A DNA stretch of 64,000 bases, taken from positions 620,001-684,000 of the forward strand of contig NZ_JABGNA010000001.1 in NCBI RefSeq assembly GCF_013149275.1, given 5' to 3'. Below, in pieces: positions 54,006 to 62,963 of the stretch; position 1 is the stretch's first letter; each line of letters opens with the position of its first letter. Source of the DNA: Mucilaginibacter sp. SG564. GTDB lineage: Bacteria; Bacteroidota; Bacteroidia; Sphingobacteriales; Sphingobacteriaceae. The notes under the pieces are model-generated. The model did no database searches and was not told the DNA's origin. It saw only the letters and a program-made list of their open reading frames with translations. The position numbers were made by a program, and so were the translations under genes.

Positions 54006-54437
54006 TATTACAGCAGGGTGTACAAAAACTTTTGATTTAATATCAGCACCGGCTTTACCCAAGGTAGCTGCAACAGAGCAGTATTTGGTTAACGAGAGTT
54101 CGACCGCGCGGGCCGCTTTATCTTCGTCAATGTCGCCGTATAAATGAAATTCAATTTCAATATCCTCCCATAATGAGGGTTCTTTACCGGCTTCACGCTC
54201 GCCGTTAACTATCATTTTGTAATCTTTTACTTCCTGACGTTGTTTTTTAAGAATACTGATCACGTCAATGGCCGAGCAGCCTGCCAGGCCCATTAACAGT
54301 ATCTGCATTGGGCGAACACCAAAATTTTCACCGCCACTCTCAGGACTGCTATCCATTTTTACAGTGTGGCCATTAGCGTCAACCGCTTCAAACCCGAAAT
54401 CGCCGTGTACACGTTTAAGTTCTATTTTATTAGGCAT
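54003..54437 (-). CDS. OsmC/Ohr-family protein
   Basis: A 144-residue OsmC-type protein. Redox-active cysteines are in GLAGCSAIDVI and LTKYCSVAATL, at the spacing of the family. Such proteins reduce organic hydroperoxides or act as YhfA-like homologues of unknown function. No second partner gene is close. It is on the minus strand 91 bp upstream of the DUF3052 gene. Confidence 0.88.
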   Translation of the reverse strand: MPNKIELKRVHGDFGFEAVDANGHTVKMDSSPESGGENFGVRPMQILLMGLAGCSAIDVISILKKQRQEVKDYKMIVNGEREAGKEPSLWEDIEIEFHLYGDIDEDKAARAVELSLTKYCSVAATLGKAGADIKSKVFVHPAVI

Positions 54438-54528
54438 ATTGAATATATTGTAAGGCTAAGTTACGTATTTGCGGGCGCTTAATAAAGTACAGCCGGGCCG
54501 CTTTATATTGTTTTTGATAAAAATGATC

Positions 54529-54945
54529 TTAAACTGATGGTTTCCTGTCTTTTACAGGTATCACTAATTTTAAGCCCGACCATGTTTCATCTACTGCGCA
54601 AATTTTGATATCAATCAGTCCGCTTTTAAGAGCGGTACCCCTTACCAGATCTTCCGTCACATCAGTTGTTACTTTAGAGGCCCTTTTGGGCCAGGAAACC
54701 CATATCATGCCATCTGCTTTGATCTGCCTTTTCAGTAAGGGCAGCCTGATCAGCAGCTCATCCTTATTTAAAGTAAAGAAATGGATAAAATCCTTTTGCG
54801 GGCCTGGGGTATCATCAAAATATAGCCCCGATGGCAAATCGGTAAACAATTCCATATAATAAGCGGGCGCGTTGATCAGCTTAATCTTGAAGCCTGGTTT
54901 GATGCCCAGCTTTTTTGCCAGTGGTGTTCCTGAATATCCGGTCAT
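54529..54945 (-). CDS. DUF3052 family protein
   Basis: A 138-residue protein with the start GYSGTPLAKKLGIKPGFKIKLINAP and the core GMIWVSWPKRASKVTTDVTEDLVRGTAL, which define DUF3052. The role of the family is unknown. Its start overlaps the DinB-like gene upstream by 4 nt (54942-54945), so the two are translationally coupled. No signal peptide is present. Confidence 0.85.
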   Translation of the reverse strand: MTGYSGTPLAKKLGIKPGFKIKLINAPAYYMELFTDLPSGLYFDDTPGPQKDFIHFFTLNKDELLIRLPLLKRQIKADGMIWVSWPKRASKVTTDVTEDLVRGTALKSGLIDIKICAVDETWSGLKLVIPVKDRKPSV

Positions 54946-55379
54946 GGTGCAATCTGCCGCATATGGTGTTTTAAATGTTCCACATAATCATTAGCCAGCC
55001 AGGCTACGGTTTGCAGGTTTGGTTCCGATTTGCTGTTGTCGCAGCGGGCATCTACCCTATCCAAAGGATAATTTTTTAATACGCTGATGATCTGTTTGTT
55101 CAACAGTATCCAAAGATCGATGATGTCATTAACCTCTGTATCCTGGTAGCGTTGCACACTTACCCAGGCATCCTGTTCATAAGTAAGCCTGAAGTTTTCT
55201 TCGTAGGTGCAGCGTATAAATCTTTGCAGGTTAATTTGCGCGCTATCGATCAAATGGCCCAAGATCTCTTTCTTTGACCACTTGCCGGGAGCTGGCCAGG
55301 TTTCCCAGTCAATCGCCTGTAATCGGATATCCTGAAATTCATCAATGGTATCGGTTAATTCCTGTACAACGTGGTTCAT
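54942..55379 (-). CDS. DinB-like four-helix protein
   Basis: A 145-residue protein of the DinB/YfiT-like superfamily. WSKKEILGHLIDSAQINLQRF and the C-terminal VEHLKHHMRQI carry the three His positions of a putative metal site. Some members are thiol-dependent transferases; the reaction here is unknown. It is coupled to the DUF3052 gene by a 4-nt overlap and is divergent from the SpmA-SpmB gene. Confidence 0.82.
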   Translation of the reverse strand: MNHVVQELTDTIDEFQDIRLQAIDWETWPAPGKWSKKEILGHLIDSAQINLQRFIRCTYEENFRLTYEQDAWVSVQRYQDTEVNDIIDLWILLNKQIISVLKNYPLDRVDARCDNSKSEPNLQTVAWLANDYVEHLKHHMRQIAP

Positions 55380-55463
55380 TTTGCTTTAATCAAATAGTAT
55401 TTAAAGATTGTTATTTCATATTAAATAACAAAACCATTAACTTCAAAGCCTTAAACATAGCCG

Positions 55464-56702
55464 ATGGTCCTTAACTATATCTGGATAGCCTTTTTTTTGA
55501 TCGCCTTTGTGGTTGCTTTTGTCAAACTAATATTTTTTGGTGATGCAGAAGCGTTTAAGTTATTGGTTGATGGTATATTCAGTTCCTCAAAATCATCGGT
55601 AATGGATATCGCGTTGCCATTGGTTGGTGCCATGGCATTTTGGCTGGGCATATTGAATATTGGCGAAAAGGCGGGTGCCATTAATTTTCTTTCGCGAATT
55701 GTAGGACCTTTCTTCAGCAGGCTTTTCCCCGAGGTACCCCGCGACCACCCGGCTACCGGGCAAATGCTCATGAACTTCTCGGCCAATTTATTAGGACTTG
55801 ATAATGCTGCCACTCCCCTGGGTTTAAAAGCTATGGGCAGCCTGCAGGAGTTAAACCCGGATAAAGAGTCGGCCTCAAACGCCCAGATCATGTTCCTGGT
55901 GCTGCATACTTCGGGCTTACAATTATTGCCCGTTACCATTATAGCGCAGCGTGCCATACTAAATGCCGCCAATCCTACCGATGTATTTATACCCTGTATT
56001 ATCGCTACGTATGTAGCCACTGTGGTTGGTCTGCTTGTGGTGGCGGTTAAACAAAAAATAAACCTTTTGGATAGGGTGATCATAACCTGGCTGGGCGGCT
56101 TAACCGCTTTTATAACCTTGCTGGTTTGGTGCTTTACCCATTACTTAACCAAAGTGCAAATCAGCGCGGTATCAAACATAGGCAGTAACTTTTTGCTGTT
56201 CACCATACCCGTAATGTTTATTTTGGGCGGGCTGATCAAAAAGATCAATGTATTTGATGCTTTTATTGATGGAGCTAAAGCCGGGTTTGAAACCTCGGTG
56301 AAAATAATACCGTACCTGGTAGCCATGCTGGTTGGCATCAGTGTTTTTAGAAGCTGTGGCGCTTTGGATTATATGAACGATGGCTTGCGCTGGGTATGTA
56401 TTCAATTTAACCTCAATACCCGTTTTGTGGATGCTATGCCGGTTGCTTATATGAAACCTCTGAGTGGTTCGGGATCGAAAGCCATGATGATCAATACTAT
56501 GCAAACTTTTGGGGTTGACAGCTTTGCCGGGCGCCTGGCTTGTGTATTTAATGGCTCGGCCGATACTACCTTTTATATTGTAGCCCTCTACTTTGGATCG
56601 GTAGGTATAAAAAGATCCCGTTATGCTATTCCGGCAGGCCTGCTAGCCGATTGTGCCGGCGTTATTGCCGCTATTCTGGTGGCCTATTTGTTTTTTGGTT
56701 AA
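55464..56702 (+). CDS. SpmA-SpmB fusion, nucleoside-recognition (Gate) domain membrane protein
   Basis: A 412-residue inner-membrane protein with about ten membrane segments and two Gate domains. The first half (LPLVGAMAFWLGILNIGEKAGA, NFSANLLGLDNAATPLG) matches SpmA, and the second half (MAYMKPLSGSGSK-like loop, VFNGSADTTFYIVALYFGSVG) matches SpmB. In Bacillus these are two spore-maturation proteins, but this organism is not a spore former, so the role here is unknown. It is a single gene. Confidence 0.88.
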   Translation: MVLNYIWIAFFLIAFVVAFVKLIFFGDAEAFKLLVDGIFSSSKSSVMDIALPLVGAMAFWLGILNIGEKAGAINFLSRIVGPFFSRLFPEVPRDHPATGQMLMNFSANLLGLDNAATPLGLKAMGSLQELNPDKESASNAQIMFLVLHTSGLQLLPVTIIAQRAILNAANPTDVFIPCIIATYVATVVGLLVVAVKQKINLLDRVIITWLGGLTAFITLLVWCFTHYLTKVQISAVSNIGSNFLLFTIPVMFILGGLIKKINVFDAFIDGAKAGFETSVKIIPYLVAMLVGISVFRSCGALDYMNDGLRWVCIQFNLNTRFVDAMPVAYMKPLSGSGSKAMMINTMQTFGVDSFAGRLACVFNGSADTTFYIVALYFGSVGIKRSRYAIPAGLLADCAGVIAAILVAYLFFG

Positions 56703-56932
56703 TAATTTAATTTTCAATAGATTTCGATATTTTCCAACAAGTTAATTTTCCCTCATATCCTTCTCTTTTTTTGTAACCAGCAGTAAAAATATTCCGTATA
56801 AGAGTACGGATTCGGCAACCGTGAAACCTGCTTCACGTTAGCTGTTTTCGCTTGATAATTGTTTTGCCCCCAAATTCACCTTAATAGGATGGTGAGTTAA
56901 GAAGCATTTAATCATTGTGAAACCAATTTTTA

Positions 56933-59900
56933 ATGAACATAAAGTACACTAAAAAATTATTTTTTTTAGCTCTTCTCTGTCTACTTGTGTCATCCGCCGC
57001 AGCTCAAACCATCAATATTGGTACTGTTGATGCGGGACCCTATGGTTCGGGCTCAACCATTAGCATATCTATAAAACTGAGTAATTCTGATTGTTTTGCC
57101 GCAAACAATGAGTTTGATCTTTACTTATCAGATGCCAATGGGAATTTCGGATCACAACAAAAGATAGGTAGTATCAGCGGCTTTTATGCCACATTTGTAA
57201 ACGGTATTATCCCTGCCGGAACGCCATCCGGAACCGGATATCAATTAAGGGTGGTATCTACAGTACCCGCTGTTACCAGCGCGGCCTCTTCGGCCTTTAC
57301 TGTTAATAATGTGGCCGGGGTGGTTGCCGCGGTAAGTTCCCAGATCATCAATCCGCAATATCCCGAAGTGTTTGGTACATGTAACGGCCGGCCTAATGCT
57401 GCTACAGCTTATACTTTCTTAAATCAATCGGCATCGGGAACATCTGTTACGGCAACCTTTTTTAATGACCTGGCACAAACGGTCGAAGGTGGCGTTGTCA
57501 GCATTTCGCCCAACGGGGTTTTTAACGCTAAGGCTGCTAATTATACGGTAACCGTTAAAGCGGTAAACGGCGGTGTTGTAGGTACAAAGTCGTACCTGCT
57601 TATGAATAACGTAGCCAATCGTGTTTTGGGGGCTACGGGTATTACCTCGGTATGTTTGTCAAACGGCAGCGGCGAACTAACATTTAATGCCGATATCACA
57701 TCGCCGGAAACAGGTTTGCAGAATAACTACCCGGGCCATATTTACAAGGTATCCTGGGGAGATGGTACAAGCAGCACCTTTACGCTTTGCCAAATTATTG
57801 CACAAGGTGGTAAAATTGTACATACTTATACCGCGTCGTCATGCGGCAGTATCGTTAACAATACAGTTAAGAACGTTTTTGGCGTTAATTTACAGCTTAC
57901 CAGCACGTATTGCGGTGATATAGGCACTCCTGCAACTCAATATGCGCAGGTACTTACCCCACCCGAAAATAAGTTTTCCAATAATGATGTAGGATGTGTA
58001 AATACACCTGTTACTTTTGCCAATACCTCCTATCCGGGGCAATCTGGCAGCACTACCAATACTTCGGCAAGTTGTATTAATACGGATGCTAAGTATTCTT
58101 GGTATGTTGATGATGTGTTGAAGGTTCAAAATTATGGAGCTACCCAGCCCTTCATTTACACCTTTACTACACAGGGTATACATAAAGTAAGGCTGGTGTT
58201 ACAAAATACCGCCGGTATTTGCGGGGCTGCCGATGTTACACGGGAAATTTGTATCCAGAATCCACCAACAGTACAGTTTAATTTCCCGGTGAAATCTGGC
58301 TGCGGGCCTTTAACCGTAATACCCGATAACACATCGGTTATTGATGCCAATTGTAATAATACCAATGCCTATCAATGGATAACGGATGCGCCAGCAGGAA
58401 GCCTTACTTACGCAGATAATACAGACGCTAATAGTCAGCAACCACATATGGTTTTTTCTAAAGCAGGTGTTTACCGGGTTAACCTTATTATCAATACCAA
58501 AAGCTGCGGTCCGGTTTTAGGTACCGCGCAAACCATAACAGTTGATGATACGCCAACTGCCCAACTTTCGGCAGATGCACAGGTATGCGGTATTAACCAA
58601 ACCCTTAAATTTAATACCGATGCCGGTATTACCCACACGGTTTTGGACGGTATAGGTGAATTGAAACCTGATTCCTACACCTGGACAATAAGTGGCGGCG
58701 CGTTTGATTTTACCGGCGGAACCACCGCTAATTCTCAATATCCGCAGATATTATTTAAAGACGCCGGCACCTATACCATTACTGTTGCTGTAAAAAATAA
58801 TTGCGGCCCACCGGCAACAGCTACCCAGCACCTTACTTTTCAAATATCGCCAACCATTAGCACTGCCGCCCCCCCGACAGTTTGCGCGGGATCGGATATT
58901 AATTTAACAGGTACTGTATTAAGTGGCACCATAACCAGTCAGACATGGACAGGCGGTACGGGATCTTTTAACAATGCTAACGCATTGGTTACTACTTATA
59001 CGCCATCAGCCGCCGATATAGCCGCCGGGAAGGTTACATTTGCATTAGCCGGTACCACTACCCTGCCCGTTCCCTGCGATAAGGTGATAAGTACGGTAAC
59101 GGTACTTATTGAACCTCAAACGGTGATCACCAGCGCCCCTACGGTTAATAATCTGTGTTCGGGAACTGCCCTTAATTATCATATAACAGCTTCTAAACCC
59201 AATAGCTCTTTTACCTGGACAATTGATCCTGCCAACACTTCGCCATCGGCTACGGGTTATACCAACGGCAGTGGTTCTTTTATCAACGATGTGATCACCA
59301 ACAGCGATCCATCCAATTTCGCTGTAGTCACCTATATTATACAGGCTACGGGCAGTAACTGTAACGGCGATCCTTTTACTTTAACTGTTCATGTTTTACC
59401 TGCACATATTACAACAGGCTTTACTGCCAGTGTAACCTCTGGTTGCGGGGCGTTACCTGTTCAATTCACTAACACCTCCGTACCGCTCAGCAGCAGCTTT
59501 ACCTGGGATTTTGGCGACGGTACTAACTCAACCGAAGTAAACCCTACCCATACCTTTGCACCGGGTACCGATGGTAAGGATAAGACATATACAGTAACTT
59601 TGAATTTGGTAAGTTCCTGCGGAAATGTACCTGCTGCTACAACTACAATCACTGTGCACCCTGCATCACCGGTGGCACTTATTCTTCCAAGTCCGCTAAG
59701 TGGTTGTTCTCCATTTGATGTAACCGTTCAGAATGCATCGCCGGGTAATAATAAGACCTATACTTATCACCTATATGACCCGGCCACACAGCAGGACGTT
59801 CTGCCTCCTGTAACAAAGACCGATAAAACTTCGGTTGTTTTCACCGTAACTTCAACAGTAGCCAAATTGTTTAAGTTGTATATGGTAGCCGAAGATCTTT

Positions 59901-61087
59901 GCGGTAATACTACAAAAAGTATAGAATGGCCCATCTCCGTATCGCCACCAGATTTTGTAGCAAAAACCTTTGTGACCGATAATAATAACACGGGCTGCGC
60001 TCCTTTTGCTACCAGCTTTGTAAATGCCTCAACCGGTGGTGATACGTTTACCTATAATATTTATGATCCTAATGGTAATGTTACCCATTTAACTGCCGGT
60101 GGTTTGGGCAGTACATTTGCTTATACATTTACCGCGGCGGGTGTTTACAGGGTTTCCATTACGGCGGCTAATGGCTGTTCGTCTATCGAGTCGGATAAAG
60201 TAACGGTAACGGTTAATCCATTACCCTTACCTGCTTTTACAGCCGATGCTACTACAGGTTGTAAGTCGCTGGTGGTAAATTTTACCAATAGCACACAAGC
60301 GCCGGATGGAAATTCCAGCGCGAGCTCTTACCAGTACGACTGGGATTTTGGTGATGGGAGCGCACACGCGTTTGAGCAAAACCCGGCCCCGCATACTTAT
60401 CAGTTTAGCAATACGCCATATACGGTTACATTGCTGGTTACCAACCCTGTAACCGGATGTACGGCCACACTGATTAAAAATACTTATATCACGGTAAACC
60501 CGCCGCCTTTTACCGCGTTTGGGGTTAAGCCGGATACCACTATCAGTATACCTAATTACCGCTTTACTTTTGTTGATCAAAGCACCAATGGCCCCACGCA
60601 ATGGCACTGGGATTTTGGAGATGGGCAAACCTCTAACAATCAAAATCCTGCCCATACCTATATTGATACAGGCACTTATAAAGTAACGCTAACTACTTAT
60701 CGGGGCAGTTGCGATAGTGTTATTTCGCACAAGGTTCATATCACGGGCATTCCGGGACAACTTTATCTGCCCAATGCTTTTATGCCCACCAGTGGTTCAA
60801 CTGAGCTACAAAAGTTTATAGCCAAGGGCTCAGGTATCAAAAAATGGCACCTGCAGGTGTACAATAATTACGGGCAGCTGATGTGGGAAACCGATAAACT
60901 GGATGATTACAAAGGTACACCTGTTAGTGGCGACGGTTGGGACGGAACTTTCAGGGGGGCACCGGTACAGCAAGGTGTTTATATATGGCAGGCCTCAGCA
61001 ACATTTATCAACGGAACGGAGTGGAAAGGCATGAGTTATAACAACTCGCTGCCCAAACGTACAGGTACCATCAATTTAATACGATAG
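56933..61087 (+). CDS. Giant PKD-repeat protein with T9SS type B C-terminal domain
   Basis: A 1384-residue secreted protein. The signal peptide ends near SAAAQ (residue 25). The body is a chain of Ig-like/PKD beta-sandwiches; clear WDFGDG motifs occur near residues 857, 1136 and 1225. Recurrent cysteines (CGP, CGN, SGCGALPV) suggest disulfides. The last about 90 residues (LQVYNNYGQLMWET, GDGWDGTFRG, QQGVYIWQASATF) form the gliding-motility-associated, type B T9SS sorting domain. It is exported by T9SS and retained or released at the surface. porP/sprF follows 3 bp later, an arrangement common in Bacteroidota. Confidence 0.92.
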   Translation: MNIKYTKKLFFLALLCLLVSSAAAQTINIGTVDAGPYGSGSTISISIKLSNSDCFAANNEFDLYLSDANGNFGSQQKIGSISGFYATFVNGIIPAGTPSGTGYQLRVVSTVPAVTSAASSAFTVNNVAGVVAAVSSQIINPQYPEVFGTCNGRPNAATAYTFLNQSASGTSVTATFFNDLAQTVEGGVVSISPNGVFNAKAANYTVTVKAVNGGVVGTKSYLLMNNVANRVLGATGITSVCLSNGSGELTFNADITSPETGLQNNYPGHIYKVSWGDGTSSTFTLCQIIAQGGKIVHTYTASSCGSIVNNTVKNVFGVNLQLTSTYCGDIGTPATQYAQVLTPPENKFSNNDVGCVNTPVTFANTSYPGQSGSTTNTSASCINTDAKYSWYVDDVLKVQNYGATQPFIYTFTTQGIHKVRLVLQNTAGICGAADVTREICIQNPPTVQFNFPVKSGCGPLTVIPDNTSVIDANCNNTNAYQWITDAPAGSLTYADNTDANSQQPHMVFSKAGVYRVNLIINTKSCGPVLGTAQTITVDDTPTAQLSADAQVCGINQTLKFNTDAGITHTVLDGIGELKPDSYTWTISGGAFDFTGGTTANSQYPQILFKDAGTYTITVAVKNNCGPPATATQHLTFQISPTISTAAPPTVCAGSDINLTGTVLSGTITSQTWTGGTGSFNNANALVTTYTPSAADIAAGKVTFALAGTTTLPVPCDKVISTVTVLIEPQTVITSAPTVNNLCSGTALNYHITASKPNSSFTWTIDPANTSPSATGYTNGSGSFINDVITNSDPSNFAVVTYIIQATGSNCNGDPFTLTVHVLPAHITTGFTASVTSGCGALPVQFTNTSVPLSSSFTWDFGDGTNSTEVNPTHTFAPGTDGKDKTYTVTLNLVSSCGNVPAATTTITVHPASPVALILPSPLSGCSPFDVTVQNASPGNNKTYTYHLYDPATQQDVLPPVTKTDKTSVVFTVTSTVAKLFKLYMVAEDLCGNTTKSIEWPISVSPPDFVAKTFVTDNNNTGCAPFATSFVNASTGGDTFTYNIYDPNGNVTHLTAGGLGSTFAYTFTAAGVYRVSITAANGCSSIESDKVTVTVNPLPLPAFTADATTGCKSLVVNFTNSTQAPDGNSSASSYQYDWDFGDGSAHAFEQNPAPHTYQFSNTPYTVTLLVTNPVTGCTATLIKNTYITVNPPPFTAFGVKPDTTISIPNYRFTFVDQSTNGPTQWHWDFGDGQTSNNQNPAHTYIDTGTYKVTLTTYRGSCDSVISHKVHITGIPGQLYLPNAFMPTSGSTELQKFIAKGSGIKKWHLQVYNNYGQLMWETDKLDDYKGTPVSGDGWDGTFRGAPVQQGVYIWQASATFINGTEWKGMSYNNSLPKRTGTINLIR

Positions 61088-61090
61088 CAG

Positions 61091-62128
61091 ATGCGCAACC
61101 CATTAAAAAAAGGTATTTTATTTTTTGCAGCACTGCTGACAGGCATGATAACTTTTGCCCAGGATCATATGTATTCGCAATTCTTTAATTCACCGGTATA
61201 CTTAAACCCTGCGTTGAATGGCCAGTTCCCCGGCGATTTGCGGATGAACCTTATCTACCGTAATCAGTATACCTCGGTACCGGGGGGGTTTAATTATATC
61301 ACGGCATCTGTTGATTATAATATTCCACGGTTTGGCGGTGGTGTAGGTTTATTGTTTACCCGTGGCAGCGAGGGCGCTGCCGGATTGGTTAAAAATAATA
61401 TAGCCGGTGTTTACTCCTACAGCGTTGGTTCAGATGATTTTGTATTGTCGTTTGGCTTGCAGGCGGGCATTACCAATCGGTCGGTCAATTACAATAAACT
61501 GGTGTTCAGCGATCAGATAGACCCGCAGTTTGGCTATATACCGGGCACCCCTACCGCCGCGGAACCGCCACTTTTTGATAACCGCTATTATTTTGATGCT
61601 GGTGCGGGTATTAACCTTGTGATCAGCGATTTTAATATCGGCGGCGCATTACAACACATCAATCGCCCCAATGAATCGTTTACAGGTATTCCGGCCAAGT
61701 TACCCATGCGTGTCACAGCCCACGCGAGTTACCGCCTTGATCTGAATCCTTACGCTAATCTTGATGAGGACGAAAAATCATTCCTGATACCATCGGTTAT
61801 CTTATATAAACAAGCCAGCGCGCAATCTATCAATGCAGGTATGCAGTTTAAACGGAGAAGCATCAATGCTGGCCTGTGGTACCGTACCGGCGGATCGGCA
61901 GGGCCAAGTGCGGTGGTACTCTCGCTGATATTTGATATTTTTGTCCATCACGATGCCGGCGAAAAGCTGCGTTTAGGGGTTAGTCATGATGCTCCCTTCG
62001 GTGGTTTAAATTACAGTAATACCAGCGGTTCATCAGAGGGGAGTATCGGGTATGAAACTACACTGCCATCCCGCTCTGATACCTATCGTAAATTTGAAGG
62101 TTCGCGGCGTTGTTATGATTTTTACTAG
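61091..62128 (+). CDS. PorP/SprF family T9SS outer-membrane protein
   Basis: A 345-residue outer-membrane protein with a signal peptide ending near TFAQ. HMYSQFFNSPVYLNPALNGQFPGDLRMNLIYRNQY is the PorP/SprF signature. It is the partner of type B T9SS cargo and is probably needed to hold or export the giant PKD protein encoded 3 bp upstream. SprF of Flavobacterium johnsoniae has this role for SprB. A 202-bp gap separates it from the ECF sigma gene. Confidence 0.93.
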   Translation: MRNPLKKGILFFAALLTGMITFAQDHMYSQFFNSPVYLNPALNGQFPGDLRMNLIYRNQYTSVPGGFNYITASVDYNIPRFGGGVGLLFTRGSEGAAGLVKNNIAGVYSYSVGSDDFVLSFGLQAGITNRSVNYNKLVFSDQIDPQFGYIPGTPTAAEPPLFDNRYYFDAGAGINLVISDFNIGGALQHINRPNESFTGIPAKLPMRVTAHASYRLDLNPYANLDEDEKSFLIPSVILYKQASAQSINAGMQFKRRSINAGLWYRTGGSAGPSAVVLSLIFDIFVHHDAGEKLRLGVSHDAPFGGLNYSNTSGSSEGSIGYETTLPSRSDTYRKFEGSRRCYDFY

Positions 62129-62330
62129 TCAGGGAGAAATTTGAAATGTCTTTATACTTAATTTTAGTACATTTACCCATAGATTCTTCGCCCCTGGGTT
62201 TAGTGGTTTTTTAACTGATCATATATTTTTAAAAAAAATGAATTGTGCAGGCAACCTTTTATTATCAGGCTACGTGATAACTGAAAAAATGATAAATATT
62301 AGTACAATTTAACCCATTATTACCCCTTAT

Positions 62331-62963
62331 ATGGGAGAGGCGGAACTACAACAACTTATTGCGGGCTGTTTGCAGCAAAACCGAAAGGATCAGAAAATGC
62401 TTTACAAGGCGTTTTATGGCTTTGCTATGAGCATATGTCTGCGATATGCAGGTAACCGCTATGAGGCGTCGGAGATCATGAATCAGGGTTTTTTAAAAGT
62501 ATTCACTAATTTGAATAAATATGATACGGGGCGGCCGTTCATTGCCTGGGTTGGCCGTATTATGATGAATACCTCGGTTGATTATTACAGGAGTAACCTT
62601 AAACTATCACTTAATGATGATCTGGATGCTGCCGAAGATATAGGCCATGATGAACTGCCCGACCAAAAACTAAATTATGATGACCTGCTGGGTATGATCC
62701 AGCAGCTGCCGAATGCCTACCGTACCGTGTTTAACTTGTTTGCTATTGAAGGTTTCTCGCACGAAGAAATAGCTGCCCAGTTGGGTATCAGTACCGGTAC
62801 TTCAAAATCTAACTTATTTAAAGCGCGGGAAAAACTAAAAACAATGGTACTCAACTCCGGCCGTTTGCCGGACAATGGTTCTGAGGATATCCGGCATAAA
62901 ATTGTTGCAATAGGCGCGTTTACTGTTGGATTATCACACTTGCTTGAATTAATAATGCGATGA
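62331..62963 (+). CDS. ECF-type RNA polymerase sigma factor
   Basis: A 210-residue sigma-70 family protein with region 2 (LYKAFYGFAMSICLRYAGNRYEASEIMNQGFLKVF) and region 4 (LPNAYRTVFNLFAIEGFSHEEIAAQLGISTGTSKSNLFKARE). Its stop overlaps the start of the next gene by 4 nt (ATGA), the normal coupling of ECF sigma and anti-sigma genes. It probably controls envelope or T9SS genes; the T9SS cargo genes just upstream are possible targets. A C-terminal hydrophobic tail follows region 4. Confidence 0.9.
   Translation: MGEAELQQLIAGCLQQNRKDQKMLYKAFYGFAMSICLRYAGNRYEASEIMNQGFLKVFTNLNKYDTGRPFIAWVGRIMMNTSVDYYRSNLKLSLNDDLDAAEDIGHDELPDQKLNYDDLLGMIQQLPNAYRTVFNLFAIEGFSHEEIAAQLGISTGTSKSNLFKAREKLKTMVLNSGRLPDNGSEDIRHKIVAIGAFTVGLSHLLELIMR

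Noticed and set aside
61091..62128. PorP/SprF gene as a pore of unrelated type
   Set aside because: The NPALNG motif and its position 3 bp after a type B T9SS cargo gene fit PorP/SprF best.
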